Shown piece after piece: positions 1-9,406 of a DNA stretch of 64,000 bases. A model generated the notes under the pieces. The model was not told the origin of the DNA, did not search any database, and saw only the letters and a program-made list of their open reading frames with translations. The position numbers were made by a program, and so were the translations under genes. Position 1 is the stretch's first letter. The number at the start of each line of letters is the position of its first letter. Origin of the DNA: an uncultured Lachnospiraceae bacterium (lineage in GTDB: Bacteria > Bacillota > Clostridia > Lachnospirales > Lachnospiraceae); the NCBI GenBank assembly GCA_910576535.1, contig CAJTKK010000007.1, positions 81,151-145,150 on the forward strand, written 5' to 3'.

Positions 1-2787
1 GTAGGCTTTTGGGCGGACATGGATGACCCTTATGTAACCTATCATGACGATTATATAGAGTCGGAATGGTGGGCATTGAAGCAGATCTGGGATAAAAAGC
101 TGCTCTATAAAGGGTTTAAAATTGTTCCTTATTGCCCCCGTTGCGGAACGCCGCTTTCTTCTCATGAGGTGGCGCAGGGGTATAAAGATGTAAAAGAACG
201 TTCTGCGGTTGCCCGCTTTAAGGTGAAGGGGGAAAACGCTTATATTCTTGCCTGGACGACCACGCCGTGGACACTGCCTTCCAATGTAGCTCTTTGCGTC
301 AACCCAAAAGAAGCCTATGTAAAGGTAAAGGCGGGAGACGGCTATGTTTATTACATGGCGGAAGCGCTGCTGGATACGGTACTTGGGAGGCTGGGGAATG
401 AAGAAAAAGGCATTCCGGCTTATGAGGAACTGGAACGCTATACGGGCAAGGACTTGGAGTATAAGGAATATGAACCGCTTTTTGATTATGCAGTGGATTT
501 ATGTGAAAAGCAGCATAAAAAAGCGTTTTACGTAACATGCGATGAATATGTTACGCTGACTGACGGTACCGGCGTTGTCCATATTGCCCCGGCTTTTGGT
601 GAAGACGATGCGAATGTAGGGCGTAAGTACGACTTGCCATTCGTACAGCTAGTGGATACGAAGGGCGGAATGACGAAAGAGACTCCATATGAGGGGATAT
701 TCTGTAAGAAAGCGGATCCAATGATTCTGACAGATTTGGAGAAAAAAGGGCTGTTATTTGATGCGCCTAAGTTCGAGCATAGTTATCCTCATTGCTGGCG
801 CTGTGATACTCCTTTGATTTATTATGCGCGTGAGTCCTGGTTTATTAAAATGACAGAGGTCAAGGAAGACTTAATCCGCAATAATAATATGATTCATTGG
901 ATCCCTGAATCTATTGGAAAAGGGCGTTTTGGGGACTGGCTGGAAAATATCCAGGACTGGGGTATTTCCAGGAACCGGTATTGGGGAACCCCGTTAAATA
1001 TATGGGAGTGCGCATCCTGTGGTAAGATGCATTCTATCGGCAGTAGGGAGGAACTGGAAAAGATGAGCGGGAATGAAAAGGCCCGCACGGTGGAACTTCA
1101 TAGGCCCTATATTGATGAGATTACAGTTAAGTGCCCGGAATGCGGCGGCATGATGAAACGCGTACCGGAAGTCATTGACTGCTGGTTTGATTCCGGGGCT
1201 ATGCCTTTTGCCCAGCACCATTATCCATTTGAGAACCAGGATTTGTTTGAGCGGCAGTTTCCTGCACAGTTTATTTCCGAGGCCGTAGACCAGACAAGGG
1301 GATGGTTTTATTCCCTGCTGGCAGAATCCACATTGCTTTTTAACAAGCCGTGTTTTGAAAATGTAATTGTTTTAGGGCATATACAAGATGAAAACGGGCA
1401 GAAGATGAGCAAATCGAAAGGGAATGCGGTAGATCCTTTTGAAGCATTGGCCACTTACGGGGCAGACGCTATCCGCTGGTATTTTTATATTAACTCAGCG
1501 CCCTGGCTGCCGAACCGTTTCCACGGGAAGGCAGTGCAGGAGGGGCAAAGGAAGTTTATGGGGACGCTTTGGAATACTTATGCTTTCTTTGTGCTTTATG
1601 CGAATATTGACCAATTTGATGCGGCAAAATATCAGTTGGATTATGATAAGCTTCCGGTCATGGACAAATGGCTGCTTTCCAAATTAAATACGCTAATAAA
1701 GGAAGTGGACCAGGATCTGGAACACTATAGGATTCCTGAGGCAGCAAGGGCATTGGACGGCTTTGTAGATGAGATGAGCAACTGGTACGTCAGAAGAAGC
1801 CGCGAACGTTTCTGGGCAAAGGGGATGGAACAGGATAAAATAAATGCATATATGACTTTGTATACTGCGTTGGTTACGGTCAGCAAGTGCGCTGCGCCGA
1901 TGATTCCCTTCATGACAGAGGATATTTACCGGAATCTGGTATGTTCCATAGACAGGAACGCGCCGGAAAGCATCCATCTGTGTGATTTCCCGGTAGCGGA
2001 GGAAGCATGGATTGACAAGAAACTGGAGGAGGATATGGACGGAGCGCTCAGGATTGTGGTGATGGGCCGGGCCTGCAGGAATGCCGCTAATATTAAGAAC
2101 CGGCAGCCTATTGGGACGATGTTTGTAAAAGCGCCGACAGCCCTTGGCGCATTCTTCCAGGAAATTATAAAAGAAGAGCTGAATGTTAAAGCGGTAAACT
2201 TTACCGATGATGTAAGGGAATTTACGACCTATACCTTTAAACCCCAGCTACGTACGGTTGGGCCGAAATATGGCAAACAGCTTGGGGGAATACAGAAGGA
2301 ATTGGCTGTTTTGGACGGCAATGAGGCAATGGACAGGCTGAACGAACAGGGAATGCTGCAATTTAATATAAACGGCGTGGATGTGGAATTGACAAAGGAC
2401 GACCTTTTGATTGAAATGACGCAGAAAGAGGGATATGTATCCGAAGCGGATCATGAAGTAACGGTGGTACTGGATACCAATATGACAGAATCCCTGATTG
2501 AAGAAGGATTTGTCTATGAAATGATCAGTAAAATCCAGACGATGCGCAAAGAAGCGGATTTTGAAGTAATGGATCATATAGAAGTTGCGGTAGGCAAAAA
2601 TGAGAGGATTGCCGGTATCGTCGAGAGAAACGAAGAAATGATAGCCGGCAAAGTGCTGGCTGACCGGATGTCGGACGGAAGTACGGATGACCTGCCGGAT
2701 GAGTGGCATGTGAAAGCCTGGAACGTGAATGGGGAAGATGTAACCATCGGTATCCGGAGGATTTCATGTACGTCTGCCGGCGCATGA
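1..2787 (+). CDS. ileS: Isoleucine--tRNA ligase, 5' end outside window
   Basis: Class I aminoacyl-tRNA synthetase that charges tRNA-Ile in the cytoplasm. The frame is open from base 1, so the N-terminal part with the HIGH motif lies upstream; about 929 residues are visible, against roughly 1040 for the long form of the family. Visible landmarks are a Cys-rich element CPRCGTPLSSHE shortly after the start, the editing (CP1) region with the DDAN segment, the CWRCDTPL element, and the KMSKS signature (positions 1402-1416) followed by the WYFYINSAPW stretch. The anticodon-binding region and a long C-terminal extension follow. A strong promoter for glgP lies just after its stop codon. Identity is certain; only the true start is unknown. 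Confidence 0.97.
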   Translation, partial: VGFWADMDDPYVTYHDDYIESEWWALKQIWDKKLLYKGFKIVPYCPRCGTPLSSHEVAQGYKDVKERSAVARFKVKGENAYILAWTTTPWTLPSNVALCVNPKEAYVKVKAGDGYVYYMAEALLDTVLGRLGNEEKGIPAYEELERYTGKDLEYKEYEPLFDYAVDLCEKQHKKAFYVTCDEYVTLTDGTGVVHIAPAFGEDDANVGRKYDLPFVQLVDTKGGMTKETPYEGIFCKKADPMILTDLEKKGLLFDAPKFEHSYPHCWRCDTPLIYYARESWFIKMTEVKEDLIRNNNMIHWIPESIGKGRFGDWLENIQDWGISRNRYWGTPLNIWECASCGKMHSIGSREELEKMSGNEKARTVELHRPYIDEITVKCPECGGMMKRVPEVIDCWFDSGAMPFAQHHYPFENQDLFERQFPAQFISEAVDQTRGWFYSLLAESTLLFNKPCFENVIVLGHIQDENGQKMSKSKGNAVDPFEALATYGADAIRWYFYINSAPWLPNRFHGKAVQEGQRKFMGTLWNTYAFFVLYANIDQFDAAKYQLDYDKLPVMDKWLLSKLNTLIKEVDQDLEHYRIPEAARALDGFVDEMSNWYVRRSRERFWAKGMEQDKINAYMTLYTALVTVSKCAAPMIPFMTEDIYRNLVCSIDRNAPESIHLCDFPVAEEAWIDKKLEEDMDGALRIVVMGRACRNAANIKNRQPIGTMFVKAPTALGAFFQEIIKEELNVKAVNFTDDVREFTTYTFKPQLRTVGPKYGKQLGGIQKELAVLDGNEAMDRLNEQGMLQFNINGVDVELTKDDLLIEMTQKEGYVSEADHEVTVVLDTNMTESLIEEGFVYEMISKIQTMRKEADFEVMDHIEVAVGKNERIAGIVERNEEMIAGKVLADRMSDGSTDDLPDEWHVKAWNVNGEDVTIGIRRISCTSAGA

Positions 2788-2796
2788 TGCTTTTTC

Positions 2797-2824
2797 TTGC
2801 ATTTTTCTACAATTAATGTATAAT
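2797..2824 (+). promoter_or_regulatory. Promoter of glgP (housekeeping sigma type)
   Basis: TTGCAT at 2797-2802, a 16-base spacer, and TATAAT at 2819-2824. It lies in the short gap between ileS and glgP, about 60 bases before the glgP start. Assigned by similarity to the vegetative sigma consensus only. Confidence 0.6.
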
Positions 2825-2887
2825 TTATCCTGAGATAGAAATCTATCCGGAGAAAAGACTAGCAAAGCAAATAATGAGGAGGATCAT

Positions 2888-5368
2888 ATGGCTAAAAAAG
2901 GAACCCTGTCTTTTGACAAAGATTTATTTAAACGCAGCGTGGTTTATAATGTAAAAACTTTATATAGGAAAAGTATGGAGGAGGCAACTCCGCAGCAGAT
3001 TTTCCAGGCAGTTTCTTATGCAATTAAGGATGCGATTGTAGATCACTGGATGACCAGTCAGGAAGAATATGAAAAACAGGATCCGAAGATGGTTTATTAT
3101 CTGTCCATGGAGTTTCTGATGGGACGTGCTTTGGGGAATAATATTATAAATCTGCAGGCTTATAAACCGGTGAAGGATGCTTTGGACGAGCTGGGCGTGG
3201 ATTTGAATCTGGTGGAGGATCAGGAGCCGGATCCGGCGTTGGGAAATGGCGGGCTTGGAAGGCTTGCGGCATGTTTCCTGGATTCGCTGGCAACTTTGGG
3301 GTATTCTGCATATGGCTGCGGTATCCGCTACCGTTACGGGATGTTCAAGCAGCAGATCAGGGATGGGCATCAGATAGAGGTTCCGGATAATTGGCTGGAG
3401 AACGGGAACCCGTTTGAACTCAGAAGGCCGGAATATGCCAAAGAAGTTAAATTTGGCGGTTATGTCAATGTTTACGTGGATGAAAACGGGCGGAGCAATT
3501 TCAGGCAGGAGGGATATCAGAGTGTAACTGCGATCCCATATGATCTTCCTATTGTAGGCTATGGAAACGGCATTGTAAATACATTGCGTATCTGGGATGC
3601 ACAGCCGGTAGAGTGTTTCAAGCTGGACTCTTTTGACAAGGGTGATTACCAGAAAGCTGTTGAGCAGGAAAACCTTGCCCGCAATATTGTGGAAGTCCTT
3701 TATCCGAATGACAATCATTATGCAGGGAAAGAACTGCGCCTGAAGCAGCAATATTTCTTTATTTCTGCATCCGTGCAGGAAGCGGTGGCAAAATATATGC
3801 GCAGGCATAAAGACATCCGTAAATTTTATGAAAAGGTAACCTTCCAGCTCAACGATACACATCCTACCGTTGCGGTGGCGGAGCTGATGCGTATTCTGAT
3901 GGATGAGCATTATCTTACATGGGATGAAGCATGGGAAGTGACTACGAAAACCTGCGCTTATACAAATCATACGATTATGGCGGAGGCATTGGAGAAATGG
4001 CCGATCGAGCTTTTCTCAAGGCTGCTTCCCAGGATTTATCAGATTATAGAGGAAATTAACCGCCGTTTTGTGATGCGGATTGAACAGATGTATCCGGGGA
4101 ACCACGAAAAGGTGCGTAAGATGGCGATTATTTATGACGGCCAGGTAAAAATGGCTCATCTTGCCATTGCGGCAGGTTATTCCGTGAATGGTGTGGCAAG
4201 GCTGCATACAGAAATCCTTAAGAACCAGGAATTGAAGGATTTCTATGAAATGATGCCTGAGAAGTTCAACAATAAGACAAACGGCATTACCCAAAGGAGA
4301 TTCCTGCTTCATGGGAACCCGCTGTTAGCTGACTGGGTAACTTCTTACGTGGGCAAAGACTGGATTACGGATCTTCCGAAAATTAATAAACTGAAAATAT
4401 ATGCGGACGATGAAAAGGCGCAGCAGGAATTTATGAATATCAAATATAAGAATAAGGTCCGGCTGGCAGAATATATTCTGGAACATAACGGGATTGAAGT
4501 GGATCCCCGTTCCATTTTCGATGTACAGGTGAAGAGGCTTCATGAGTATAAGCGGCAGCTTTTGAATATCCTGCATATCATGCATCTTTATAACGAATTG
4601 AAGGAACATCCGGATATGAAGTTTTATCCGAGAACCTTTATTTTTGGTGCAAAGGCAGCGGCAGGATACCGCAATGCAAAGCTGACCATTAAGCTGATTA
4701 ATGCAGTAGGGGAAGTGGTGAACAATGACCCTGCGATCAATGGTAAGATTAAGGTTGTGTTTATTGAGGACTACCGGGTAAGCAACGCAGAAATTATTTT
4801 TGCGGCAGCGGATGTCTCCGAACAGATATCAACAGCGAGCAAGGAAGCTTCCGGTACAGGCAATATGAAGTTTATGTTAAATGGGGCATTGACTTTGGGT
4901 ACCATGGATGGCGCGAATGTAGAAATTGTGGAAGAAGTAGGGGAAGAAAATGCATTTATTTTCGGGTTGAGTTCCGATGAAGTTATCCGTTACGAAAATT
5001 ATGGCGGCTATAACCCTATGGATATCTTCAATAATGACGCTAATGTAAGGAAAGTGCTGATGCAGTTAATTAACGGCACTTACAGTAAGAATGACCCGGA
5101 TTTATTCCGTCCGCTTTATAACTCTCTTTTAAATACGCTTTCTACGTCAAAAGCCGATACGTACTTTATCCTGAAGGATTTTGAAGCTTATGCAGAAGCG
5201 CAAAGAAGGGTGGAAAAAGCGTATTTGAATGAAAAAGCGTGGGCAAAGAGCGCAATTTTGAATATAGCATGTTCCGGCAAATTCTCGTCAGACAGGACGA
5301 TTGAGGAATATGTAAAGGACATTTGGCATTTGGACAGGGTAATTCTTCCTGAAAAGAAAACGAAATAA
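2888..5368 (+). CDS. glgP: Glycogen/alpha-glucan phosphorylase
   Basis: Cytoplasmic GT35 phosphorylase that releases glucose 1-phosphate from the non-reducing ends of glycogen or maltodextrin using phosphate and pyridoxal phosphate. The 826 residues match the usual family length. The PLP site EASGTGNMKF is present with its lysine near residue 661, and the N-terminal segment YYLSMEFLMGR and the PALGNGGLGRLAACFLDS motif are intact. The start is preceded by AGGAGGATCAT. It stands alone behind its own promoter and is followed by a stem-loop. No other glycogen gene is adjacent. Sequence alone does not separate glycogen from maltodextrin preference. Confidence 0.96.
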   Translation: MAKKGTLSFDKDLFKRSVVYNVKTLYRKSMEEATPQQIFQAVSYAIKDAIVDHWMTSQEEYEKQDPKMVYYLSMEFLMGRALGNNIINLQAYKPVKDALDELGVDLNLVEDQEPDPALGNGGLGRLAACFLDSLATLGYSAYGCGIRYRYGMFKQQIRDGHQIEVPDNWLENGNPFELRRPEYAKEVKFGGYVNVYVDENGRSNFRQEGYQSVTAIPYDLPIVGYGNGIVNTLRIWDAQPVECFKLDSFDKGDYQKAVEQENLARNIVEVLYPNDNHYAGKELRLKQQYFFISASVQEAVAKYMRRHKDIRKFYEKVTFQLNDTHPTVAVAELMRILMDEHYLTWDEAWEVTTKTCAYTNHTIMAEALEKWPIELFSRLLPRIYQIIEEINRRFVMRIEQMYPGNHEKVRKMAIIYDGQVKMAHLAIAAGYSVNGVARLHTEILKNQELKDFYEMMPEKFNNKTNGITQRRFLLHGNPLLADWVTSYVGKDWITDLPKINKLKIYADDEKAQQEFMNIKYKNKVRLAEYILEHNGIEVDPRSIFDVQVKRLHEYKRQLLNILHIMHLYNELKEHPDMKFYPRTFIFGAKAAAGYRNAKLTIKLINAVGEVVNNDPAINGKIKVVFIEDYRVSNAEIIFAAADVSEQISTASKEASGTGNMKFMLNGALTLGTMDGANVEIVEEVGEENAFIFGLSSDEVIRYENYGGYNPMDIFNNDANVRKVLMQLINGTYSKNDPDLFRPLYNSLLNTLSTSKADTYFILKDFEAYAEAQRRVEKAYLNEKAWAKSAILNIACSGKFSSDRTIEEYVKDIWHLDRVILPEKKTK

Positions 5369-5382
5369 TAAAAGATGGATAC

Positions 5383-5422
5383 AAGAGGATTAAGCCTTGC
5401 AGCGTCAAGGTTTGATCCTCTT
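5383..5422 (+). terminator. Stem-loop after glgP
   Basis: Inverted repeat AAGAGGAT ... ATCCTCTT with an inner partly paired AGCCTTG/CAAGGTT section. Only a short T tract follows, so it could be a weak terminator or a processing or stability hairpin between glgP and the PPK2 gene. Confidence 0.5.
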
Positions 5423-5465
5423 TGCAATTACTTAAACCAGAATATATCAGGAAAGGAGAGTTGGT

Positions 5466-6938
5466 ATGCTGAAAAATTGGATGATGGAGGAAAAACCCGA
5501 GGAAAAGGAACTGAAAGCAAGGCTGAATGCGGTCAGGGAAAAACTGTGGGCGCAGCAGATGCGGATGAAGGAGCATAAGCTGCCAGTGCTTGTCTTGATG
5601 GAGGGCTGGGGAACGGCAGGGAAGGGGAGCTGCACAGGGCAGGTCATACGGAATATAGACCCCCGTTTCTTTAAAGTGGCGACTTTGGAAAAGAAAACAG
5701 AGGAAGAAAAGAGAAAGCCTTTCCTGAGCCGTTATTTTACCCAGATTCCTGAAGCGGGGAAATTTGTTTTTATGGATTCAGGATGGATGGATGAAGTGAC
5801 TGGGCTTAGACTGCATGGAAAATTAAGCAAAGGGGAATATGAAATGAGGCTTGACAGCATCCGCCGGTTTGAAAGGCAACTGACGGATAACGGATATCTG
5901 GTTATGAAATTCTTTTTCCATATCAGCGAAAAGGAGCAGAAAAAGAGGATCGCAAGCCTTTTAAAAGATATTGATACGGAATGGAGAGTGAACAATAATG
6001 ACCAATGGCAAAATAAGCATTACGGGAAATGCATGGAAGTGTTTGATGAATATCTGGAAATGACCAATTCGCCTTCCGCGCCATGGTATGTAGTGAATGC
6101 AAAATCAAGAAAATGGGCAGAACTCCAAGTACTGGAAACTCTGACGGAGGGGATTGAAATTGCGTTGCAGAATAAGGCGCTGGCTGTCCCGCTTTTACAA
6201 AATGTATTTCCTTTGGTTAAAATGCCTAAGCTGGATGAAATCCCTCTGGATGAAAAAGTGGACGAAAAAGAATATAAAGCGCAATTAGAAAGCCTGCAGG
6301 ATCATCTCAGGGATCTCCATAACAGGCTATACCGCAAACAAGTCCCGGTGATTATTGCTTATGAAGGCTGGGATGCAGCAGGGAAGGGCGGGAATATCAA
6401 GCGCATTACGGAAGCGCTTGACCCAAGGGGGTTTGAGGTGCATCCGATTGCCAGCCCGGAACCGCATGAGAAGGCCAGACATTATTTATGGCGTTTCTGG
6501 ACCAGGCTTCCTAAGACAGGACATATTGCTATTTTTGACAGGACATGGTATGGGCGGGTAATGGTGGAGCGGCTGGAAGGCTTCTGCAGCGAAAACGACT
6601 GGAAACGGGCTTATCATGAAATCAATGAGTTTGAAAAGGAGCTGGCTGACTGGGGTGCGGTCATGATCAAGTTCTGGGTACAGATTGATAAGGATACTCA
6701 GCTGGAACGGTTTGAAATGAGACAGAAGACGCCGGAAAAGCAGTGGAAAATCACGGAAGAAGATTGGCGGAACCGGGAAAAGTGGGATGCTTATGAGGAT
6801 GCGGTAAATGAAATGATACAAAAGACCAGTACGGTTTATGCGCCTTGGTATATATTGGAGTCGGTAGATAAAAAATATGCGAGGCTGAAAGCTTTGAAAA
6901 TCGTAATAGAACGGCTGGAAGCGGCTTTAAAAGAGTAG
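5466..6938 (+). CDS. Two-domain PPK2 family polyphosphate:AMP phosphotransferase
   Basis: Predicted to transfer phosphate from polyphosphate to AMP (or another nucleotide), as in the duplicated PPK2 proteins of about 490-500 residues. Two PPK2 domains are visible: residues about 10-230, with Walker A-like GWGTAGKG near 47, and about 265-490, with GWDAAGKG near 301. The C-terminal domain keeps the Walker B and lid DRTWYGRVMVERLEGF. At the equivalent place the N-terminal domain reads DSGWMDEV, so it has lost the DR-W-YGR signature and may be structural. ATG follows AAAGGAGAG. It lies between glgP and the hexosamine kinase with no obvious shared pathway beyond phosphate and energy metabolism. 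Confidence 0.9.
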   Translation: MLKNWMMEEKPEEKELKARLNAVREKLWAQQMRMKEHKLPVLVLMEGWGTAGKGSCTGQVIRNIDPRFFKVATLEKKTEEEKRKPFLSRYFTQIPEAGKFVFMDSGWMDEVTGLRLHGKLSKGEYEMRLDSIRRFERQLTDNGYLVMKFFFHISEKEQKKRIASLLKDIDTEWRVNNNDQWQNKHYGKCMEVFDEYLEMTNSPSAPWYVVNAKSRKWAELQVLETLTEGIEIALQNKALAVPLLQNVFPLVKMPKLDEIPLDEKVDEKEYKAQLESLQDHLRDLHNRLYRKQVPVIIAYEGWDAAGKGGNIKRITEALDPRGFEVHPIASPEPHEKARHYLWRFWTRLPKTGHIAIFDRTWYGRVMVERLEGFCSENDWKRAYHEINEFEKELADWGAVMIKFWVQIDKDTQLERFEMRQKTPEKQWKITEEDWRNREKWDAYEDAVNEMIQKTSTVYAPWYILESVDKKYARLKALKIVIERLEAALKE

Positions 6939-6950
6939 GGCTGTTAGGTC

Positions 6951-6979
6951 TTGCATGATTTGGGAATATGGATTAAGAT
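6951..6979 (+). promoter_or_regulatory. Possible promoter of the hexosamine kinase gene
   Basis: TTGCAT at 6951-6956 and TAAGAT at 6974-6979 with 17 bases between. It lies in the 88-base gap before the kinase start at 7027. The match is moderate and the kinase could also be read from upstream. Confidence 0.35.
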
Positions 6980-7026
6980 TAATTTAACGATATCATCAGA
7001 AAAGCGTGAGAAGAAGGAGGAACAAC

Positions 7027-8139
7027 GTGGGTACAATAGCAAATGAAAAGGTAATGGAAACAATTGCGGCAAAGTTTCAGACAGAAGGGGAAATCGTGGA
7101 ACTGATTCCTTTTGGGAACGGATATATTAATGACACCTTCCGCATTACATGCAAATTGCCGGAAGAAAAGGAAATAAGGTATATTCTTCAGAAAATGAAC
7201 AACAGCATCTTTAAGAATCCGTCAGAACTGATGGAAAATGTGATGAATGTAACCTCATTTTTGCGGAAGAAAATCATTGCGGCAGGCGGCGACCCTAACA
7301 GGGAGACTTTGAACGTAATTCCTACGAAAGATGGGAAGAATTATCTGGACAATGGGGAAGAATGCTGGCGGATGTATATTTTTATCGAAGGGGCTACTTG
7401 CTATGATGAAGTAAAAACACCGGAGGATTTTTATAACAGCGCAGTTTCTTTCGGGAATTTCCAAAGACTGCTGTCGGATTACCCGGCAGAGACTTTGCAT
7501 GAAACCATTGTGAATTTCCATAATACCGTCAGCCGTTTTGCCGACTTTAAGAAGGCAGTGGAAGAGGACGTGTGCGGCCGGGCAAAGGAAGTGCAGGAAG
7601 AAATAAATTTCATATTGGATAGGGAAAAAGACGCTCATATTATCTGCGATGCACTGGAAGAGAAAAGAATTCCTTTACGCGTGACCCATAACGACACGAA
7701 ACTGAATAATATTATGATAGATGACAAGACAGGGAAAGGGCTTTGCGTGATTGACTTAGATACAGTTATGCCGGGTTCGGCTCTTTATGATTTTGGGGAT
7801 TCTATCCGCTTCGGGGCGAGTACAGGGGCGGAGGACGAAGTCAACCTGGATTTGGTGACTCTTGACCTGGAGTTATTTGACGCGTATGCAAAAGGCTTTC
7901 TGGAAGGATGCGCAGGCAGCTTGACGGAAGAAGAAATCAAGCTCTTCCCGGCAGGCGCAAAAGTCATAACCTTTGAGCAGGGAATGCGCTTTTTGACAGA
8001 TTATCTCCAAGGGGATACTTATTATAAAACCAGCAGGCCGGGGCATAATCTGGACAGGAGCAGGACACAGCTTAAACTGGTAGCGGATATGGAAAAGAAA
8101 TGGGATGAGATGGAAAAAATTGTAGAAAAATATAGATAA
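7027..8139 (+). CDS. nahK: N-acetylhexosamine 1-kinase (NahK/LnpB-like)
   Basis: Aminoglycoside-phosphotransferase-fold kinase predicted to phosphorylate GlcNAc or GalNAc at the anomeric carbon with ATP, the step after GNB/LNB phosphorolysis. It has about 370 residues. The catalytic loop THNDTKLNN is near residues 220-228 and the metal-binding IDLDTVMPG near 242-250. I place the start at the GTG at 7027 because AAGGAGG ends six bases before it; the upstream GTG at 7006 would overlap that ribosome binding site. The gene faces the araC regulator and is separated by it from the transporter and GH112 genes. A homoserine kinase or choline kinase relative is the main alternative, but the GH112 context favours NahK. 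Confidence 0.85.
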   Translation: MGTIANEKVMETIAAKFQTEGEIVELIPFGNGYINDTFRITCKLPEEKEIRYILQKMNNSIFKNPSELMENVMNVTSFLRKKIIAAGGDPNRETLNVIPTKDGKNYLDNGEECWRMYIFIEGATCYDEVKTPEDFYNSAVSFGNFQRLLSDYPAETLHETIVNFHNTVSRFADFKKAVEEDVCGRAKEVQEEINFILDREKDAHIICDALEEKRIPLRVTHNDTKLNNIMIDDKTGKGLCVIDLDTVMPGSALYDFGDSIRFGASTGAEDEVNLDLVTLDLELFDAYAKGFLEGCAGSLTEEEIKLFPAGAKVITFEQGMRFLTDYLQGDTYYKTSRPGHNLDRSRTQLKLVADMEKKWDEMEKIVEKYR

Positions 8140-8178
8140 GAAATAGAAGGCTGTGAGTAGACAAAGGCAGCGGAGCTT

Positions 8179-8210
8179 AACAGTGAACGGGAGGGTTCCC
8201 GTTCACTGTT
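8179..8210. terminator. Bidirectional terminator between nahK and araC
   Basis: Perfect 14-base-pair stem AACAGTGAACGGGA / TCCCGTTCACTGTT with a four-base loop. AT-rich sequence lies to the right and TTAA to the left. The convergent araC stop codon (8209-8211) overlaps the edge of the stem, so the two genes share this element. Confidence 0.75.
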
Positions 8211-9054
8211 AATATTTTCTGGTATGCATTTTCCGGTATTGCTGGGGCGTCATCCCTACGGTTTTCTTGAAAATCTGTGAAAAATAGGATTGGGAGGAGA
8301 ACCCGGTGCTGGAAGCGATCTGGGCAATGGAATGATTTGTGCTGATTAAAAGTTCCATGCTGGCCTGCAGCCGTCTGGTGGACAGATAGCTGATCGGCGA
8401 CTGGCCAATACAACTGGCGAAGGAATGCGCCAGATAATATTTATTAATATGGGTAATCTCCGCTAAAGTATCCAGGGTAATATTTTGGGCATAGTTGGAA
8501 TCAATATAGCGTTTGGCAAGGGCGCATTCTTTGGAAATGCGGAATGTAGAGTCGGAGATAATGGACAAATCCAGTTCCCGGGAAATAAAAACGAGAAGAA
8601 CCTGAAGTATGCTTTGACAAACAATATCAAATCCCGGTTTTTTTTCGTGAAATTCCTGGAGCATAAGCTGGGAATAGTCCACAAGATGGTTCTGGGAAGA
8701 GGTATAATTGTAGTGGCTGTAATTTTTCCGGTGTCCTTCTTCCTTGTCATGAAAAGAAAAAGCAAGGCCATCCACGCCGAAAACAATATATTCCATGGGA
8801 TTATTGGTCATTGTTTTTTCCGTATGTTCCACATGGGGGTTAATGATCATCAGGTCATTTGGCTTTACTGGTATCATTTCGTTTTCAACGTGGAATATGC
8901 CGTTCCCATTTATGACATAAAAAAGTTCCGTAAAATGATGGGTGTGGGGAAGGCTTTGCCAATCCCCTTCATATTTGGATATGGAAATATAGCGGAGGTT
9001 GAAATTGAGTTTTGACAAATTTTGCTGCTCTAAGTTGATTCTTTCATTGCTCAT
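8209..9054 (-). CDS. AraC-family transcriptional regulator
   Basis: Predicted local regulator of the GNB/LNB transporter operon, which it faces divergently. It has about 281 residues: an N-terminal cupin-like sensor domain (about 15-150, with the TELFYVINGNG stretch) and a C-terminal double helix-turn-helix domain (about 185-281, with ITLDTLAEI and the family signature GFSSQSYFSQIFKKTVGMTPQQYRK). I prefer the ATG at 9052-9054, preceded by AAAGGCGG with correct spacing, over the one 13 codons upstream. Its stop codon is embedded in the shared terminator with nahK. The effector is not predictable from sequence; the intact disaccharide or GlcNAc/GalNAc are plausible. Confidence 0.9.
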   Translation of the reverse strand: MSNERINLEQQNLSKLNFNLRYISISKYEGDWQSLPHTHHFTELFYVINGNGIFHVENEMIPVKPNDLMIINPHVEHTEKTMTNNPMEYIVFGVDGLAFSFHDKEEGHRKNYSHYNYTSSQNHLVDYSQLMLQEFHEKKPGFDIVCQSILQVLLVFISRELDLSIISDSTFRISKECALAKRYIDSNYAQNITLDTLAEITHINKYYLAHSFASCIGQSPISYLSTRRLQASMELLISTNHSIAQIASSTGFSSQSYFSQIFKKTVGMTPQQYRKMHTRKY

Positions 9055-9406
9055 TAAATACCGCCTTTCTTTTGTGCGCTTTATTGTAGCCATTTTGCTC
9101 CTATAGGAACGAAGATTTTACTCATTTTTATGTTTTATCAATATAATTGACAATAATGTAAAAATATATTGGTTAATTTGACGAACAAAGCGGAGAATGT
9201 CTTTTTCTTTTTATATAATTATACCCTATAAAAATCTAAGAATAAAGTTTTTTATTTTAAATAAAACAAGAATTATAAAAAATAGAGCAACAATGAAATT
9301 GAACAGGGAAAAATAAACAGATATACTAACCTTATAAGAAACTTGTTGTCAATAATCAACAATAAAATGCTTGTAATTTTTTTATTACGGCAAAAGGAGG
9401 ACAAAC
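9055..9406 (+). promoter_or_regulatory. AT-rich divergent control region, araC / transporter operon
   Basis: A 350-base stretch without a gene, very AT-rich. It holds TTGACA at 9147-9152, TTGACG at 9178-9183, TATAAT at 9214-9219 and further TATA-like segments, but no pair has an ideal 17-base spacing in the forward direction. Weak core promoter elements of this kind are expected where an AraC activator is required. I could not identify a clear operator repeat. Confidence 0.5.

Noticed and set aside
2960..3970. 336-codon open frame on the minus strand opposite glgP
   Set aside because: It lies fully inside glgP, has no ribosome binding site, and its product is rich in His, Ile, Leu and Phe without any motif, as expected for an antisense shadow.
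8485..9015. 176-codon plus-strand frame opposite araC
   Set aside because: Antisense to a clear AraC gene, no ribosome binding site, no recognisable domain.
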